Assembly: GCA_965204525.1 (NCBI GenBank)
Contig: OZ241994.1
Span: 5,580,001 to 5,644,000 of the forward strand
Source: Bin5 sp965204525
Lineage (GTDB): Bacteria > Chloroflexota > Anaerolineae > Caldilineales > Caldilineaceae
Length of the DNA stretch: 64,000 bases
Direction of reading: 5' to 3'
Part shown: positions 16,467 through 25,181 of the stretch, piece after piece
Layout of the letters: the number at the start of each line of letters is the position of its first letter
Numbering within the stretch: the stretch's first letter is position 1
Program-made: the position numbers and the translations under genes
Notes under the pieces: generated by a model
Seen by the model: only the letters and a program-made list of their open reading frames with translations
The model's database searches: none
Told to the model about the DNA's origin: nothing

Positions 16467-17972
16467 CTACCCGCCTACCACTGAACGAATAACCGGCTGG
16501 AACTTCCAATTCGTCTCTTCCCACTCCGCCTGTGGAACGGAACCGGGAACGATGCCGGCTCCCGCATAGGCCCAGGCACGCTCCTTCTGCACAACGGCCG
16601 AGCGAATCGCCACGGCAAATGCGCCCTCCATGTTGCAATCTATCCAGCCGACCGGCGCCGCGTACCAGCCCCGCAGCGTCGGCTCATTCCCTCGGATGAA
16701 CTCCATCCCCAGTTCGCGCGGTGTTCCCCCCATTGCCGGTGTCGGGTGCAGAGCTTTCACCAGCGGCAGCACTCCCTCCGGGCTGTTGAGTCTGGCCTTG
16801 ACCGGTGTGTAGAGGTGCTGAATATTGCTGAGCGCAAGCACCGCCGGTTCGGCGGCGACGTTCAGCTGGCGGCACAGGGGTTGCAAGATAACTCGCAGCG
16901 CGTTCACCACGAGTGCGTGCTCGTGACGGTCCTTTGCCGAAGCCAGCAGCGCAGCAGCCAGTTCCGCATCCTCGTCTGCCGTCGCGCCCCGCTTGATCGA
17001 TCCAGCCAGCGCCATTGTCTCCAGCTCCACTCCTTGAACACGCACCAGAAGCTCAGGGGTGGCCCCGAGAAAGGCGTGCCCCGGCTGTGGTTCAAACAAG
17101 AAACTGAAGCAATCCGGATAGTCGGCGCAAAGATGCGTCAGCATTTGCCTGATACTGAGCGGCTTTGGCGCCCGCAGTTGCGCGATCCGGGAAAGGACAA
17201 CCTTCTCCATTGCAGTAGAGTCAAATGACAACAGGGCATTCTCGATCAACTTCGCCCATTCGTCGTATCGTAAAGGGTAGTCGATCTCCAGCCTTTTCTG
17301 CTTTCCGTCCCCGTCCTGGAGACGTACTTCGACCCCCCGGCCCCCAACCTCGGACTCGCCCCTCGCCAGCAACGCGGCTTGAGCATCCAAAGCCTCTTCG
17401 AGGAGAGGGATAGTCGCCGTCGCGTCATCTTCCGGTGGCAAAAGGGCGTTCATAGTTAGCCAGCCGAGGCCGTCCTGCTCAACGAACTGGTAGTGGGGCA
17501 GGATAAAGTGTCCCGGATGGAAGCCCGTCCAGGTCATGTCCGGCACAAAGTCTTCCCGAAAGGCAAAGCCGCCGAACAGTCGGGGCAGCGCCAGTTCCGC
17601 TCTGGGCGCCTGCCCGAAGCGATGGGATGGGGGAGTTTCGGCGTAGGCAAAGATCTCGCTCGCCTGCCGCTGAATGGCAGCAAACCTGCCGTGGCCGTAG
17701 CCAATGAGATGGGCTGCCACCCCTGACCCCGCGAATGTGATGCCCTGCCTGCCGTCACGCCAAAAGAAGCGCTCCTGCCCTGATGCGGCCTGAAGAAAGC
17801 GCTCAAATGGCAGGTCGGCTACCGGCCGACTTGCGCTCACCAGGCGGCCGTGGCGCTCCACACTGTATTCGTCTCCGCCGCCTCGTTCAGCGCCTTCCAA
17901 CCAGCGGGCATCCTCAGTCAATTCAGGACCATTCCTGCCGGCTGCCTCCCTCACACGATCTTGCACCGTCAT
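16467..17972 (-). CDS. menF: MenF, isochorismate synthase
   Basis: A 501-residue chorismate-binding enzyme. The C-terminal half carries the family motifs LHPTPAMGGTPRELGMEFI, GWYAAPVGWIDCNMEGAF and AYAGAGIVPGS, plus ATPELLVRVQG and AGSIKRGA earlier. This fits isochorismate synthase rather than anthranilate or aminodeoxychorismate synthase. It is the first of the tightly packed menF-menD-menB-menE block. The gene 73 bases upstream encodes a TetR regulator on the same strand, so the two may share a promoter. ATG at 17972. Confidence 0.9.
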   Translation of the reverse strand: MTVQDRVREAAGRNGPELTEDARWLEGAERGGGDEYSVERHGRLVSASRPVADLPFERFLQAASGQERFFWRDGRQGITFAGSGVAAHLIGYGHGRFAAIQRQASEIFAYAETPPSHRFGQAPRAELALPRLFGGFAFREDFVPDMTWTGFHPGHFILPHYQFVEQDGLGWLTMNALLPPEDDATATIPLLEEALDAQAALLARGESEVGGRGVEVRLQDGDGKQKRLEIDYPLRYDEWAKLIENALLSFDSTAMEKVVLSRIAQLRAPKPLSIRQMLTHLCADYPDCFSFLFEPQPGHAFLGATPELLVRVQGVELETMALAGSIKRGATADEDAELAAALLASAKDRHEHALVVNALRVILQPLCRQLNVAAEPAVLALSNIQHLYTPVKARLNSPEGVLPLVKALHPTPAMGGTPRELGMEFIRGNEPTLRGWYAAPVGWIDCNMEGAFAVAIRSAVVQKERAWAYAGAGIVPGSVPQAEWEETNWKFQPVIRSVVGG

Positions 17973-18045
17973 CTCAAATCAACCCGGGGAATACCCGTCG
18001 GCTTTTCGCCAGATTACGTCACGACAAATTCACGGAAGGGCCCGC

Positions 18046-18645
18046 TCAGTCCCTCTTGTAGTTCACGCTCCGCAGAAGCATCGGCACCAGAGTGCTGACA
18101 ATACGTGAAGGATCCGGTTCTCCGCTGTAGACCCAGCGAATCGTCAGGTGGTAGATACTGCCCAGCCACGCATAGGCGATTACATCGGTATCAACTTCTT
18201 CGATTTCACCTGCGGCGACGGCCTCATCCAGATAGATTCGGATCAGATTCGCGAATCGCTCGTTGATTTCAAGCCGTTTTTCCTCGAATACCGTTCCCAG
18301 TCCAGTGGCTTGGACCAGCATGACCTTGGCCGGACGCCGGTAGCGGCCAAATGCCTCCAGGCAAGCCTCCAGCGCGGCCTCGACCTTCGCCATCGGGCTC
18401 GTCTGCCGCTCAATTGCTTCCGTGACACGACGTTCAACCAGGTCCGCGAACTTCTCCACCAGCGCCAGAAAGAGCCGCTCCTTATTGGGAAAGTGGAAAT
18501 AGATCGAACCTTTCGATGTTTCGGATTCGGCGACGATCTCGTCCAGGCGCGCGTCATGGTAGCCCTTGTGGCTGAAAACGCTTAGGGCGGCATCCAGGAT
18601 GCGCTCCCTGGTCGATTCAGGACTGCGGATGGGCTCTTCGGTCAT
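18046..18645 (-). CDS. TetR/AcrR-family transcriptional regulator
   Basis: A 199-residue regulator. The helix-turn-helix is at the N terminus: RERILDAALSVFSHKGY, then DEIVAESETSKGSIYFHF and PNKERLFLALVEK. The all-helical C-terminal domain would bind an effector, unknown here; its form recalls fatty-acid-responsive FadR-like members. ATG 18645 is preferred over an upstream TTG at 18663. A perfect 14-bp palindrome lies 29 bases upstream of the start, suggesting autoregulation, and the menF gene is next downstream, so control of menaquinone genes by this protein is possible. Confidence 0.88.
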   Translation of the reverse strand: MTEEPIRSPESTRERILDAALSVFSHKGYHDARLDEIVAESETSKGSIYFHFPNKERLFLALVEKFADLVERRVTEAIERQTSPMAKVEAALEACLEAFGRYRRPAKVMLVQATGLGTVFEEKRLEINERFANLIRIYLDEAVAAGEIEEVDTDVIAYAWLGSIYHLTIRWVYSGEPDPSRIVSTLVPMLLRSVNYKRD

Positions 18646-18673
18646 CGAAATAACAGAGGGCAAACCAGCCTAA

Positions 18674-18687
18674 ACTGACCGGTCAGT
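18674..18687. promoter_or_regulatory. TetR-type operator palindrome
   Basis: ACTGACCGGTCAGT is a perfect 14-bp palindrome; its TGACCGGTCA core is typical of TetR/AcrR operators. On the minus strand a TTGACG (18697-18702) lies just upstream, so bound repressor would cover the space between -35 and -10 of the regulator gene. No good -10 hexamer is evident. Confidence 0.6.
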
Positions 18688-18858
18688 CGATAAGGGCGTC
18701 AAAAAAACTTATAGCTTCATTTTCCCCGAAAAAGCAGGACGTTGCAACTCCGGCTGGAAACGTAACGGCTTAGTCTGAACGAAGGGACGGCCTTGCCAAA
18801 AATCCTGAGAGGATACAAGCTGGCGGCGACGCGGCTGCGATTTCACCTGTCTGAAATC

Positions 18859-20355
18859 CTACCAGCCGCGGGGAACGGGGAAGCAACGAAACTGCTGGGC
18901 TTGGGCGAAAACATCCCAGATCTGTGCCATCCGTTCAACGATACGCGTCGGCCGGCTCGCCATTTCGAATCCGCGGTGCTGGCCTCTCACCACCCTCCGA
19001 GGCTCCCAACCGGTTCCCTTGCAGTAGTCGTAGTAATCCCGGAATGTCGTGAACTGAACGTTCATGCCGAAACTGTCGGGTTGACGGCTCATCGGAGACA
19101 TGGGATCGAGCGTGTGGCAGGGGTTAAGCATTCGCAACAGATGATGGGGGTAGGTCTTGCCGATCTGGTCCGCTAGATAGAGCGTCTTCTTAAACGTCTG
19201 TGGAGTTTCCCCGGGCAGATTCAGGCTGAAATAGATAAAAATTGGTACTTCATACTTCTTTAACGTCTCCAGCATCCGCAAGAAGCGTTCATTCGTGTAG
19301 AACTTTCCATTGCGCCGTCGCACCTCCTCGTCACCCGAAAGAGGAGAAATCGCCACCTCTGTGTGAGCAAGATCGGCTGTCTTGCATAGCTCGTCAATAA
19401 AGTCATTCGAAGGAAGCTGGAAGAACTCGTTGTAGATGCCGATCCGTATGTCGTCGTTGCGGAGCTGCGCAAAGAAGGTGCGCCACCACTTGGCCGGATA
19501 GGTGGCGATGTCCAGCGATAGATTGACCTGCTGAAATCCCTCCTTCGCTAAGCGGGCCACATCCTCCACCACCCCTTCTGGCGATCGAAGTACATAACCG
19601 TTGCGGCCGGCGAGCTCGCTGTGGGACTCCTTACCGCCGCCGCAGTAAATGCAGTCAAAGACGCAGCCGCGGCCAACCGTGAGCCAGTGGCTGAGCAGCT
19701 TCGGCTTGCGCAGCGTCATAAGTCCCGCGCCGGAGTACTGAAGCGCAGCATAGGCCCGCTGATTCGAAAGCCAGTCCATCGACACAAAGTCGAGGCTGTC
19801 CAGCGTGGCCGCGTCGGCGAAGTAGAAGCCGAGATTCTGTTCAGGCCTCTGACCGCTTCCGGGACGCCGAATCAGGTTGGGTATATCGTCGACTTGTGAG
19901 GAACCCTTCCCAACCACCTGGGCCGCCAGCTGACGCAGAGGTTCCTCGGCGTCACCGCGTATCGCGTAGTCGACGTAAGGAAAGTCGGCCAGAATCTCTT
20001 CGCCGTAATACGAAGTCGTCAGTCCGCCGACCACCACCGTCGTATCAGGCAGTGTCTCCTTGACCGCCTGGGCCACCGCCATCGCGCCGAAGGCGTGCTC
20101 GTACCAGTGAAGATCGATCAGAACGAGCTTCGGCAAGATGCGCTGACTCTTCAGCCACTGGCGCAGACTGAATGTGGGGCGCTGCAGAAGTTCAACGGGA
20201 AGGTTTAAGCCGCGGACCTGATAGCCTTCGGCCCGCAACATGTTGACGAATCCGACGACCCCCACCGGAATAAAAGGATAGGGCGGACAGGAGCGAAACT
20301 TGTCATAACGCGCTTCAACTTCCTGTTTGGCCGGATGAATATAGAGGATATCCAT
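18859..20355 (-). CDS. B12-binding-domain radical SAM protein
   Basis: A 498-residue protein. The N-terminal half (about 1-150) is a cobalamin-binding Rossmann-like domain (VVVGGLTTSYYGEEIL, DYAIRGDAEEPLRQL). The radical SAM domain follows with the [4Fe-4S] motif C231-x3-C235-x2-C238 in GRGCVFDCIYCGGG. A C-terminal domain of about 100 residues has no obvious motif. Members of this class methylate or rearrange unactivated carbons in natural-product and lipid biosynthesis. It is the last gene after a sugar transporter and a dioxygenase-like protein on the same strand and may modify the same compound. Confidence 0.85.
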   Translation of the reverse strand: MDILYIHPAKQEVEARYDKFRSCPPYPFIPVGVVGFVNMLRAEGYQVRGLNLPVELLQRPTFSLRQWLKSQRILPKLVLIDLHWYEHAFGAMAVAQAVKETLPDTTVVVGGLTTSYYGEEILADFPYVDYAIRGDAEEPLRQLAAQVVGKGSSQVDDIPNLIRRPGSGQRPEQNLGFYFADAATLDSLDFVSMDWLSNQRAYAALQYSGAGLMTLRKPKLLSHWLTVGRGCVFDCIYCGGGKESHSELAGRNGYVLRSPEGVVEDVARLAKEGFQQVNLSLDIATYPAKWWRTFFAQLRNDDIRIGIYNEFFQLPSNDFIDELCKTADLAHTEVAISPLSGDEEVRRRNGKFYTNERFLRMLETLKKYEVPIFIYFSLNLPGETPQTFKKTLYLADQIGKTYPHHLLRMLNPCHTLDPMSPMSRQPDSFGMNVQFTTFRDYYDYCKGTGWEPRRVVRGQHRGFEMASRPTRIVERMAQIWDVFAQAQQFRCFPVPRGW

Positions 20356-20397
20356 TGCGCAAGCTGTCGTGAACTGTGGGCGAAGGCGCCACAGCCG

Positions 20398-21288
20398 TTA
20401 GCCGCTGCCTGCCGGGGTCAACATGCTTCCGCGCGGCGCGACGGGCTCGAGAATCTCGCGGCGCCGTGGAGTCAGACGCGCAGCCAGTTCAGGTGACAAC
20501 TGGTAGTTGAACCGCGTACGCAGATAGCGGGGCGAATAGCGGAAAATGACCGAGCGCCGGTACCCTGGATTGGTGCGCTCAGCGGAGCCGTGCGTGATAG
20601 CATCGGTGAAGAAGACCACGTCGCCGGCTTCCAGATAGATCTCTTTCATCGCCAGCGCCGTGCCCGCGGCCTCCCGCTCATGGTGAGCCGCGACGATGCC
20701 TTTGCCATCCAACTCCAACCGCGGATGAATTTCCGTCGATTTGTGGCTGCCGGGCACCAGGACGGTTGGGCCGTCGCCGGGGCCGATATCCTCGAGGGCC
20801 ATCAGGACGTTAATCTGCCCTACCATCCACTCTCCCGTGTTGTGCTGCCGGAATGTCAGATAGAAAAGGGGCGTGTGTCCGCCACAATGGATATACAGAA
20901 AGCCTCCTGGTCCCCGCACGTTGAGCAGGTTTTCGTGGATCGAGACGCCATTAACCTCGTTGATATACCTTGCAGCAAGCGGATGCCAGGAAGGGTGGTC
21001 TATGAGTCTCTCAAAGACGGCACCGCCTTCGACGATGTTCTGAAAATTAACGCCATCGTCTTGCCCGTAGCTATGGATCTCGACATTTCCGATCCAGTAC
21101 TCTGGATCCGGATTAACGCTTAGCTGCGCCTCGCCCAGAATTGGCGGGTCTTCGACATAAGCCCAATGGTCGTCCACCCAGCTGTTCATCTCAGCTAGGT
21201 CATCCCTGGAGATGGCGTCCTTCAGGACCAGATACCCCTGCAGGTCGAACAGGTAATCGAGTTCCTTGTCTTCTTCTTTAGAGCGCAC
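20398..21288 (-). CDS. PhyH-like oxygenase-fold protein with HxG instead of HxD
   Basis: About 296 residues of the phytanoyl-CoA dioxygenase fold. The distal His and arginine are present (THGSAERTNPGYRR), and so are the VLVPGSHKS and GDVVFFTDA elements. The first metal motif, however, reads IHCGGH: the acid expected two residues after His134 is Gly136. Such a replacement is known in 2-oxoglutarate halogenases (HxA/HxG) and also in PhyH-like proteins of unknown activity. I chose GTG 21288 because an AGAGG site lies ten bases upstream; the frame is open to another GTG at 21321. The next upstream gene is a sugar permease. Confidence 0.72.
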   Translation of the reverse strand: MRSKEEDKELDYLFDLQGYLVLKDAISRDDLAEMNSWVDDHWAYVEDPPILGEAQLSVNPDPEYWIGNVEIHSYGQDDGVNFQNIVEGGAVFERLIDHPSWHPLAARYINEVNGVSIHENLLNVRGPGGFLYIHCGGHTPLFYLTFRQHNTGEWMVGQINVLMALEDIGPGDGPTVLVPGSHKSTEIHPRLELDGKGIVAAHHEREAAGTALAMKEIYLEAGDVVFFTDAITHGSAERTNPGYRRSVIFRYSPRYLRTRFNYQLSPELAARLTPRRREILEPVAPRGSMLTPAGSG

Positions 21289-21371
21289 AGTCGCGGTACC
21301 TCTTATTGTGAAGCGGGCCACTGTCTGGCGGCCTGCAAGGGAAGTGATAGCAAGCCGAAATCAACTCGGCA

Positions 21372-22259
21372 CTACCCCTTGACGCCTGAGACGACGATCC
21401 CCTGAACAAAGTGGCGCTGGGCAAAGAAAAAGAGAATAATCGTCGGCAGGACGCCGAGAATCGAAGCCGCCATCAGCGCCTGCATATTGTTTGTCATATG
21501 TCCCTCAAACAGGCGCAGTCCAAGAGCGACCGTATAGTTGGGCACGCCCTGAATGTAGATGAGGGGGTAGAGGAAGTCGTTCCACTGGGCGGTGACCATA
21601 AAGATAAGGACGACGCCAAGTGCGGGCAGGCTCAGTGGCAGATGGATGCGCCAGAACAGGCCGATTGGATTGCAGCCGTCGATCATGGCCGAATCATCCA
21701 GTTCTCTCGGAATCGTCATAAAGAACTGGCGCATCAGAAACACATAGAAGGCGGGCGCAAACCAGTTCGGAATGATGAGAGGACGGTAGGTGCCGATCCA
21801 GTCAAGTTCGACAAAAAGCAGGTAGGTGGGAACCAGACGGACGTGCTCGGGCAAAATCATGGTCGCGAGCACGACGACAAACATGATATCTCGAAGAGGA
21901 AATCGGAGCCGGGCAAAACTGAAACCGACCACGGAGGAAGAAAGAGCGGCACCGATTGCGCTGCCGGCAGCAATAAACGTGCTGTTCAAAAAGAACTTGG
22001 CGAAAGGAAAGACGGCAAACGGTGTCTTGAAATGGTGCCATTCAAACCTCTCAGGCCACCACTCGGGCGGGAAGAGGTAAACCTGTGTCGTCGGCATTAC
22101 CGAAGTGCGCATCATCCAATAGAATGGAATAGCAAAGACTATGCCACCCAGAATGACGGCTCCGTAGAGGAGAAGGCGATAGAGAGCTTCGCTGACTCTG
22201 CTGTTGCCATACCGTTCGGCTTGGTGAACAGCTGTTCCCGTTTGGACGGTGGTTGCCAT
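21372..22259 (-). CDS. Sugar ABC transporter permease, MalG type
   Basis: A 295-residue permease of the CUT1 family with about six membrane segments. The cytoplasmic EAA loop that docks on the ATPase is ELDDSAMIDGCNPIGLFWRI followed by HLPLS, and the protein ends in the usual FFFAQRHFVQGIVVSGVKG. It forms the channel with the MalF-type permease encoded 38 bases upstream. ATG 22259 has an AGGAG site; a TTG one codon earlier is ignored. Confidence 0.92.
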   Translation of the reverse strand: MATTVQTGTAVHQAERYGNSRVSEALYRLLLYGAVILGGIVFAIPFYWMMRTSVMPTTQVYLFPPEWWPERFEWHHFKTPFAVFPFAKFFLNSTFIAAGSAIGAALSSSVVGFSFARLRFPLRDIMFVVVLATMILPEHVRLVPTYLLFVELDWIGTYRPLIIPNWFAPAFYVFLMRQFFMTIPRELDDSAMIDGCNPIGLFWRIHLPLSLPALGVVLIFMVTAQWNDFLYPLIYIQGVPNYTVALGLRLFEGHMTNNMQALMAASILGVLPTIILFFFAQRHFVQGIVVSGVKG

Positions 22260-22297
22260 CAAGACGCTCCTGCCTCGAAAAAGACTGAATTCGCTGC

Positions 22298-23257
22298 CTA
22301 GACCCGCTCGTAATGCACCCAGGAAGACGCGCTCCGCAACGCGAGAATGACGAAAATGAGTACGATGACAAATAGGAACCAGGCCTGGGCGGATGCGTAG
22401 CCGAAATAGAAATTCTGGAAACCGGTATTGTAGATGTGCAGGACCATTGTAAGGGTGGCGTTGTTGGGGCCGCCGCGCGTCATGACCATGGCCTGCGTAA
22501 AGACCTGCCAGGAACCGATGATATTGAGGACAACGTTGAAGAAGATTGTCGGCGTCAGCAGGGGCAATGTTACCGCAAAAAAGCGGCGGAAAGAGCTGGC
22601 GCCATCGATCTCGGCGGCCTCATAGAGAGACGTCGGGATCCCCCGCAACCCGGCCAGATAGATCAGCATAGCGCCGCCCGCGCCCCAGAAGGCCATAATG
22701 ATGAGTGACGGCAGCGCCCACTCCGTGCTGAAAATCCAGCGCGGCGGGTCGATATCGAAGGGACGCAACATCGGGCCGAGGACCGAATTCAACAGGCCGA
22801 TGTCAGGCTGGTAGAGCCACTTCCACAGCAACGAAACCGCCACGCCGGACACGACAGATGGGAGATAATATACCGTGCGCCAGAAACTCTGGAGCCGGAT
22901 GCCCTGATTCAGCATTACCGCGATCAACAGCGCCAGCGCAGTATTGATGGGCACAACTGTGAAGCTGAAGATCGCAGTATTGATCAACGCCTTGCGCACG
23001 AGACTGTCGCGCAGCACGTTCTGATACCACTTGAAACCGACGAATGTCGTCTCAGTTAGAAAGTCGGTGCGGTACATACCGATAATCAGCGAAGCCAGCA
23101 TCGGCCCAACCGTAAACACGATGAACCCGATGATCCACGGCGACGCGAGCAGATATCCATACCACGCTTCTCGCGTGGACGGCTTCATTGGCTTCCCGTC
23201 CCGCCTGAACCAAGAGGCAAGACCCTTCTGTGTCTGGGTTTCGCTGATGCTGGCCAT
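22298..23257 (-). CDS. Sugar ABC transporter permease, MalF type
   Basis: A 319-residue permease with six membrane segments (AWYGYLLASPWIIGFIVF is the first). The EAA loop is SLYEAAEIDGASSFRRFFAV followed by TLPLL. It pairs with the MalG-type permease downstream and the lipoprotein encoded upstream. Homology supports ATG 23257; the frame is open to a start at 23320. The 143-base gap to the binding-protein gene contains a strong hairpin that would lower permease expression relative to the binding protein. Confidence 0.92.
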   Translation of the reverse strand: MASISETQTQKGLASWFRRDGKPMKPSTREAWYGYLLASPWIIGFIVFTVGPMLASLIIGMYRTDFLTETTFVGFKWYQNVLRDSLVRKALINTAIFSFTVVPINTALALLIAVMLNQGIRLQSFWRTVYYLPSVVSGVAVSLLWKWLYQPDIGLLNSVLGPMLRPFDIDPPRWIFSTEWALPSLIIMAFWGAGGAMLIYLAGLRGIPTSLYEAAEIDGASSFRRFFAVTLPLLTPTIFFNVVLNIIGSWQVFTQAMVMTRGGPNNATLTMVLHIYNTGFQNFYFGYASAQAWFLFVIVLIFVILALRSASSWVHYERV

Positions 23258-23359
23258 CTGAATCCCCGGGTAGCGTGCACGTTGCCTGCGGCCTGAAACA
23301 ACCCTTGCCGCCGGCCCCAATCTCTGATACTCGCGGTACTTCGTTCTCGGATCGACAAA

Positions 23360-23385
23360 GGCGTGGGAGGCGATCCTCCCACGCC
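23360..23385 (-). terminator. Intra-operon hairpin after the binding-protein gene
   Basis: GGCGTGGGAGG (23360-23370), CGAT loop and CCTCCCACGCC (23375-23385) form a perfect 11-bp stem 15 bases after the binding-protein stop. In the direction of transcription it is followed by only three T bases, so it would act as a partial terminator or as a 3' stabiliser. Confidence 0.6.
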
Positions 23386-23400
23386 CTTCTGATCGACGAA

Positions 23401-24816
23401 CTAGCTGAGTTTATCCAGCTCTGCGCCCAGATCTTCGATGTTGATCTCGCCGCGATTGAAGCGGGTTGCCACGTCCGCGTGATCAACGATGAGTTCAACC
23501 GGCTGCTCACCGAGCAACATCACCAGGTCGAAGGCAGGCTTAAGAATCTGATTCTTCGTAATCAGGTCCTCGGCGAACATCTCTTCCGGCCCGCCGATGT
23601 CCTGGCCAACCGAACTGGTGAATACATTAAGGTTGATATCTTCGAACTTCTCATTGGCGGCGCGCATGATCTCCGCATACTCGGGCAGCAGGCTCTTGCG
23701 GGAAGGCTGCTTCTGCGCCCACGTGATGTACAGGCGGCCGTAGAGAGGGCTCGTCAGCCACTTCATCAGTTCCCACGACTCGTCCGGATAGGCCGTTCCC
23801 TTCCAGACCATCGTGCCATCAACTGACTGATGGGTCGTGTGTCCGGCAGGGCCGTCTGGCATAGGGGCGACGTCCCAGCGGAAGGTCGCGCCGTCTGCCT
23901 GCACGCCCAGGTTCCAGGGGCCGATCTCCATCAGGGCGATGCGCTGGCCCAGGAAGAGCTCGACAACACCCATGCCAATGTCAGCGCCGTAAGCGAAGAG
24001 CGGCTCATCGTGGACGATGCTGCGCATCCACGTCAGGGCGTCATAGGCTTCGGGTGTATCCAGACCGCAATGCGTATTGTCTTCCTGGTCCACCATGTTG
24101 GCGCCGAAGCCTCGAATCCAGTACTGTGAGAGCCAGTTGGCGTTCAGGCCGTAGTTCGAGGTACCCCAGATCTGCGGCTGCGCGTCGGCATCGGCAAACT
24201 GGCGCAGAAGGTTGGTGTAGTCCTCCCAATTCCAGGCGCCCCACTCCTGGGGCGGGTAGTCAATACCCTTGGCGTCGAACATGTCCTTATTGAAGTAGAT
24301 CACCTGGGTACCGGTAAAGCGGGGCATCAGGTGAATGTCTCCATCCAACGTCCAGGGATCGAACTGCGCCTCATAGTAGTCGTCCAGGTTTACTTCCTCA
24401 GCATCACGGTCGATATAGGGCTGCAAACTCAGCGTCTCGCCCTTCTGCATGAAGAAGGTGGAACTGGAGCAGCACCACTCGGTCAGGTCTGGCGCATTGC
24501 CGGCGACCATCGCGCTCAGTGCGCCTTCACGGCGATTGGCGCCGCCAGGATCCGGCAGGAATTCAACCTCGATGTTGGGGTTGGCTTCCTGGAATTGCGG
24601 ATAGAACTCCTTCCAAAGTTGTGCAATGCCTGCCGCCCGCTCCGGTTCTCGCGACTGGTAACGCAGCGAGATCATTTCGGCCATCGCCTCGCCATCGCCG
24701 GAACTGTCGGCCGCCGGTGCCGCCGGCGCCGCACAGGCCGCCAGAAATGCAGTCGCGCCTACAGCAGAACTCATCCGCAGGAACTGGCGCCGGGTTACAC
24801 TTTGCTTCTCTTGCAT
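23401..24816 (-). CDS. Extracellular sugar-binding lipoprotein (ABC transporter)
   Basis: A 471-residue solute-binding protein of the family-1 (MalE/UgpB-like) type. The N terminus has a twin-arginine motif (TRRQFLRMSS), a hydrophobic stretch and a lipobox LAAC, so it should be exported folded by Tat and lipid-anchored. The mature part begins with an Ala/Pro linker. ATG 24816 has AAGGAG ten bases upstream. It is the first gene of binding protein-MalF-MalG; no ATPase gene is in the window, so a shared MsmK-like ATPase elsewhere is inferred. The substrate is probably a sugar or sugar derivative and cannot be named. Confidence 0.92.
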   Translation of the reverse strand: MQEKQSVTRRQFLRMSSAVGATAFLAACAAPAAPAADSSGDGEAMAEMISLRYQSREPERAAGIAQLWKEFYPQFQEANPNIEVEFLPDPGGANRREGALSAMVAGNAPDLTEWCCSSSTFFMQKGETLSLQPYIDRDAEEVNLDDYYEAQFDPWTLDGDIHLMPRFTGTQVIYFNKDMFDAKGIDYPPQEWGAWNWEDYTNLLRQFADADAQPQIWGTSNYGLNANWLSQYWIRGFGANMVDQEDNTHCGLDTPEAYDALTWMRSIVHDEPLFAYGADIGMGVVELFLGQRIALMEIGPWNLGVQADGATFRWDVAPMPDGPAGHTTHQSVDGTMVWKGTAYPDESWELMKWLTSPLYGRLYITWAQKQPSRKSLLPEYAEIMRAANEKFEDINLNVFTSSVGQDIGGPEEMFAEDLITKNQILKPAFDLVMLLGEQPVELIVDHADVATRFNRGEINIEDLGAELDKLS

Positions 24817-25075
24817 GGTGTGCTTTCTCCTTATGCGTTTTGAATGAACGGTATCAACGGCTAATGACAAATCCAACCGCGGCGGCTGCATGCCGGCGCT
24901 GTAAACTGCCCGCAGGCCGCTGGGTCTTTCACGTGGACTGGTCGAACACAGGTACGCTGCTCGTATCGGAAAAGGTGTCTATGGCGGAGGGTTCCGCCCA
25001 ACTTGCTCGATGGCAGCAGGTGTACTTGCGAGGGGGAATTCACTAAGTCTGCTATCTTGATCCAAATCCGCCAAG

Positions 25076-25105
25076 AGTATAGCAGCAAACGCCGCGAAAT
25101 CCCAA
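25076..25105 (-). promoter_or_regulatory. Candidate promoter for the sugar transporter operon
   Basis: The 365-base stretch 24817-25181 has no gene that I can support. On the minus strand it holds TTGGGA (25100-25105), an 18-base spacer and TATACT (25076-25081) with the TGC extension of an extended -10. This would start transcription about 255 bases before the binding-protein ATG. No clear LacI-type operator was seen. Confidence 0.4.
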
Positions 25106-25181
25106 ATCAAAAGGTAAGGATTCGCGCGCAGAAAAAGCGTCGAATGGACTTGGTGCCGGAAGCGGTATCCGGTGCTCTCCA

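Noticed and set aside
18688..18858. Possible RNA gene between TetR and the radical SAM gene
   Set aside because: No cloverleaf or stable hairpin with conserved tRNA elements could be found; nothing else supports an RNA gene.
21411..22301. 296-residue plus-strand frame over the MalG-type permease
   Set aside because: Highly charged, non-repetitive shadow of a membrane protein gene with clear EAA motif.
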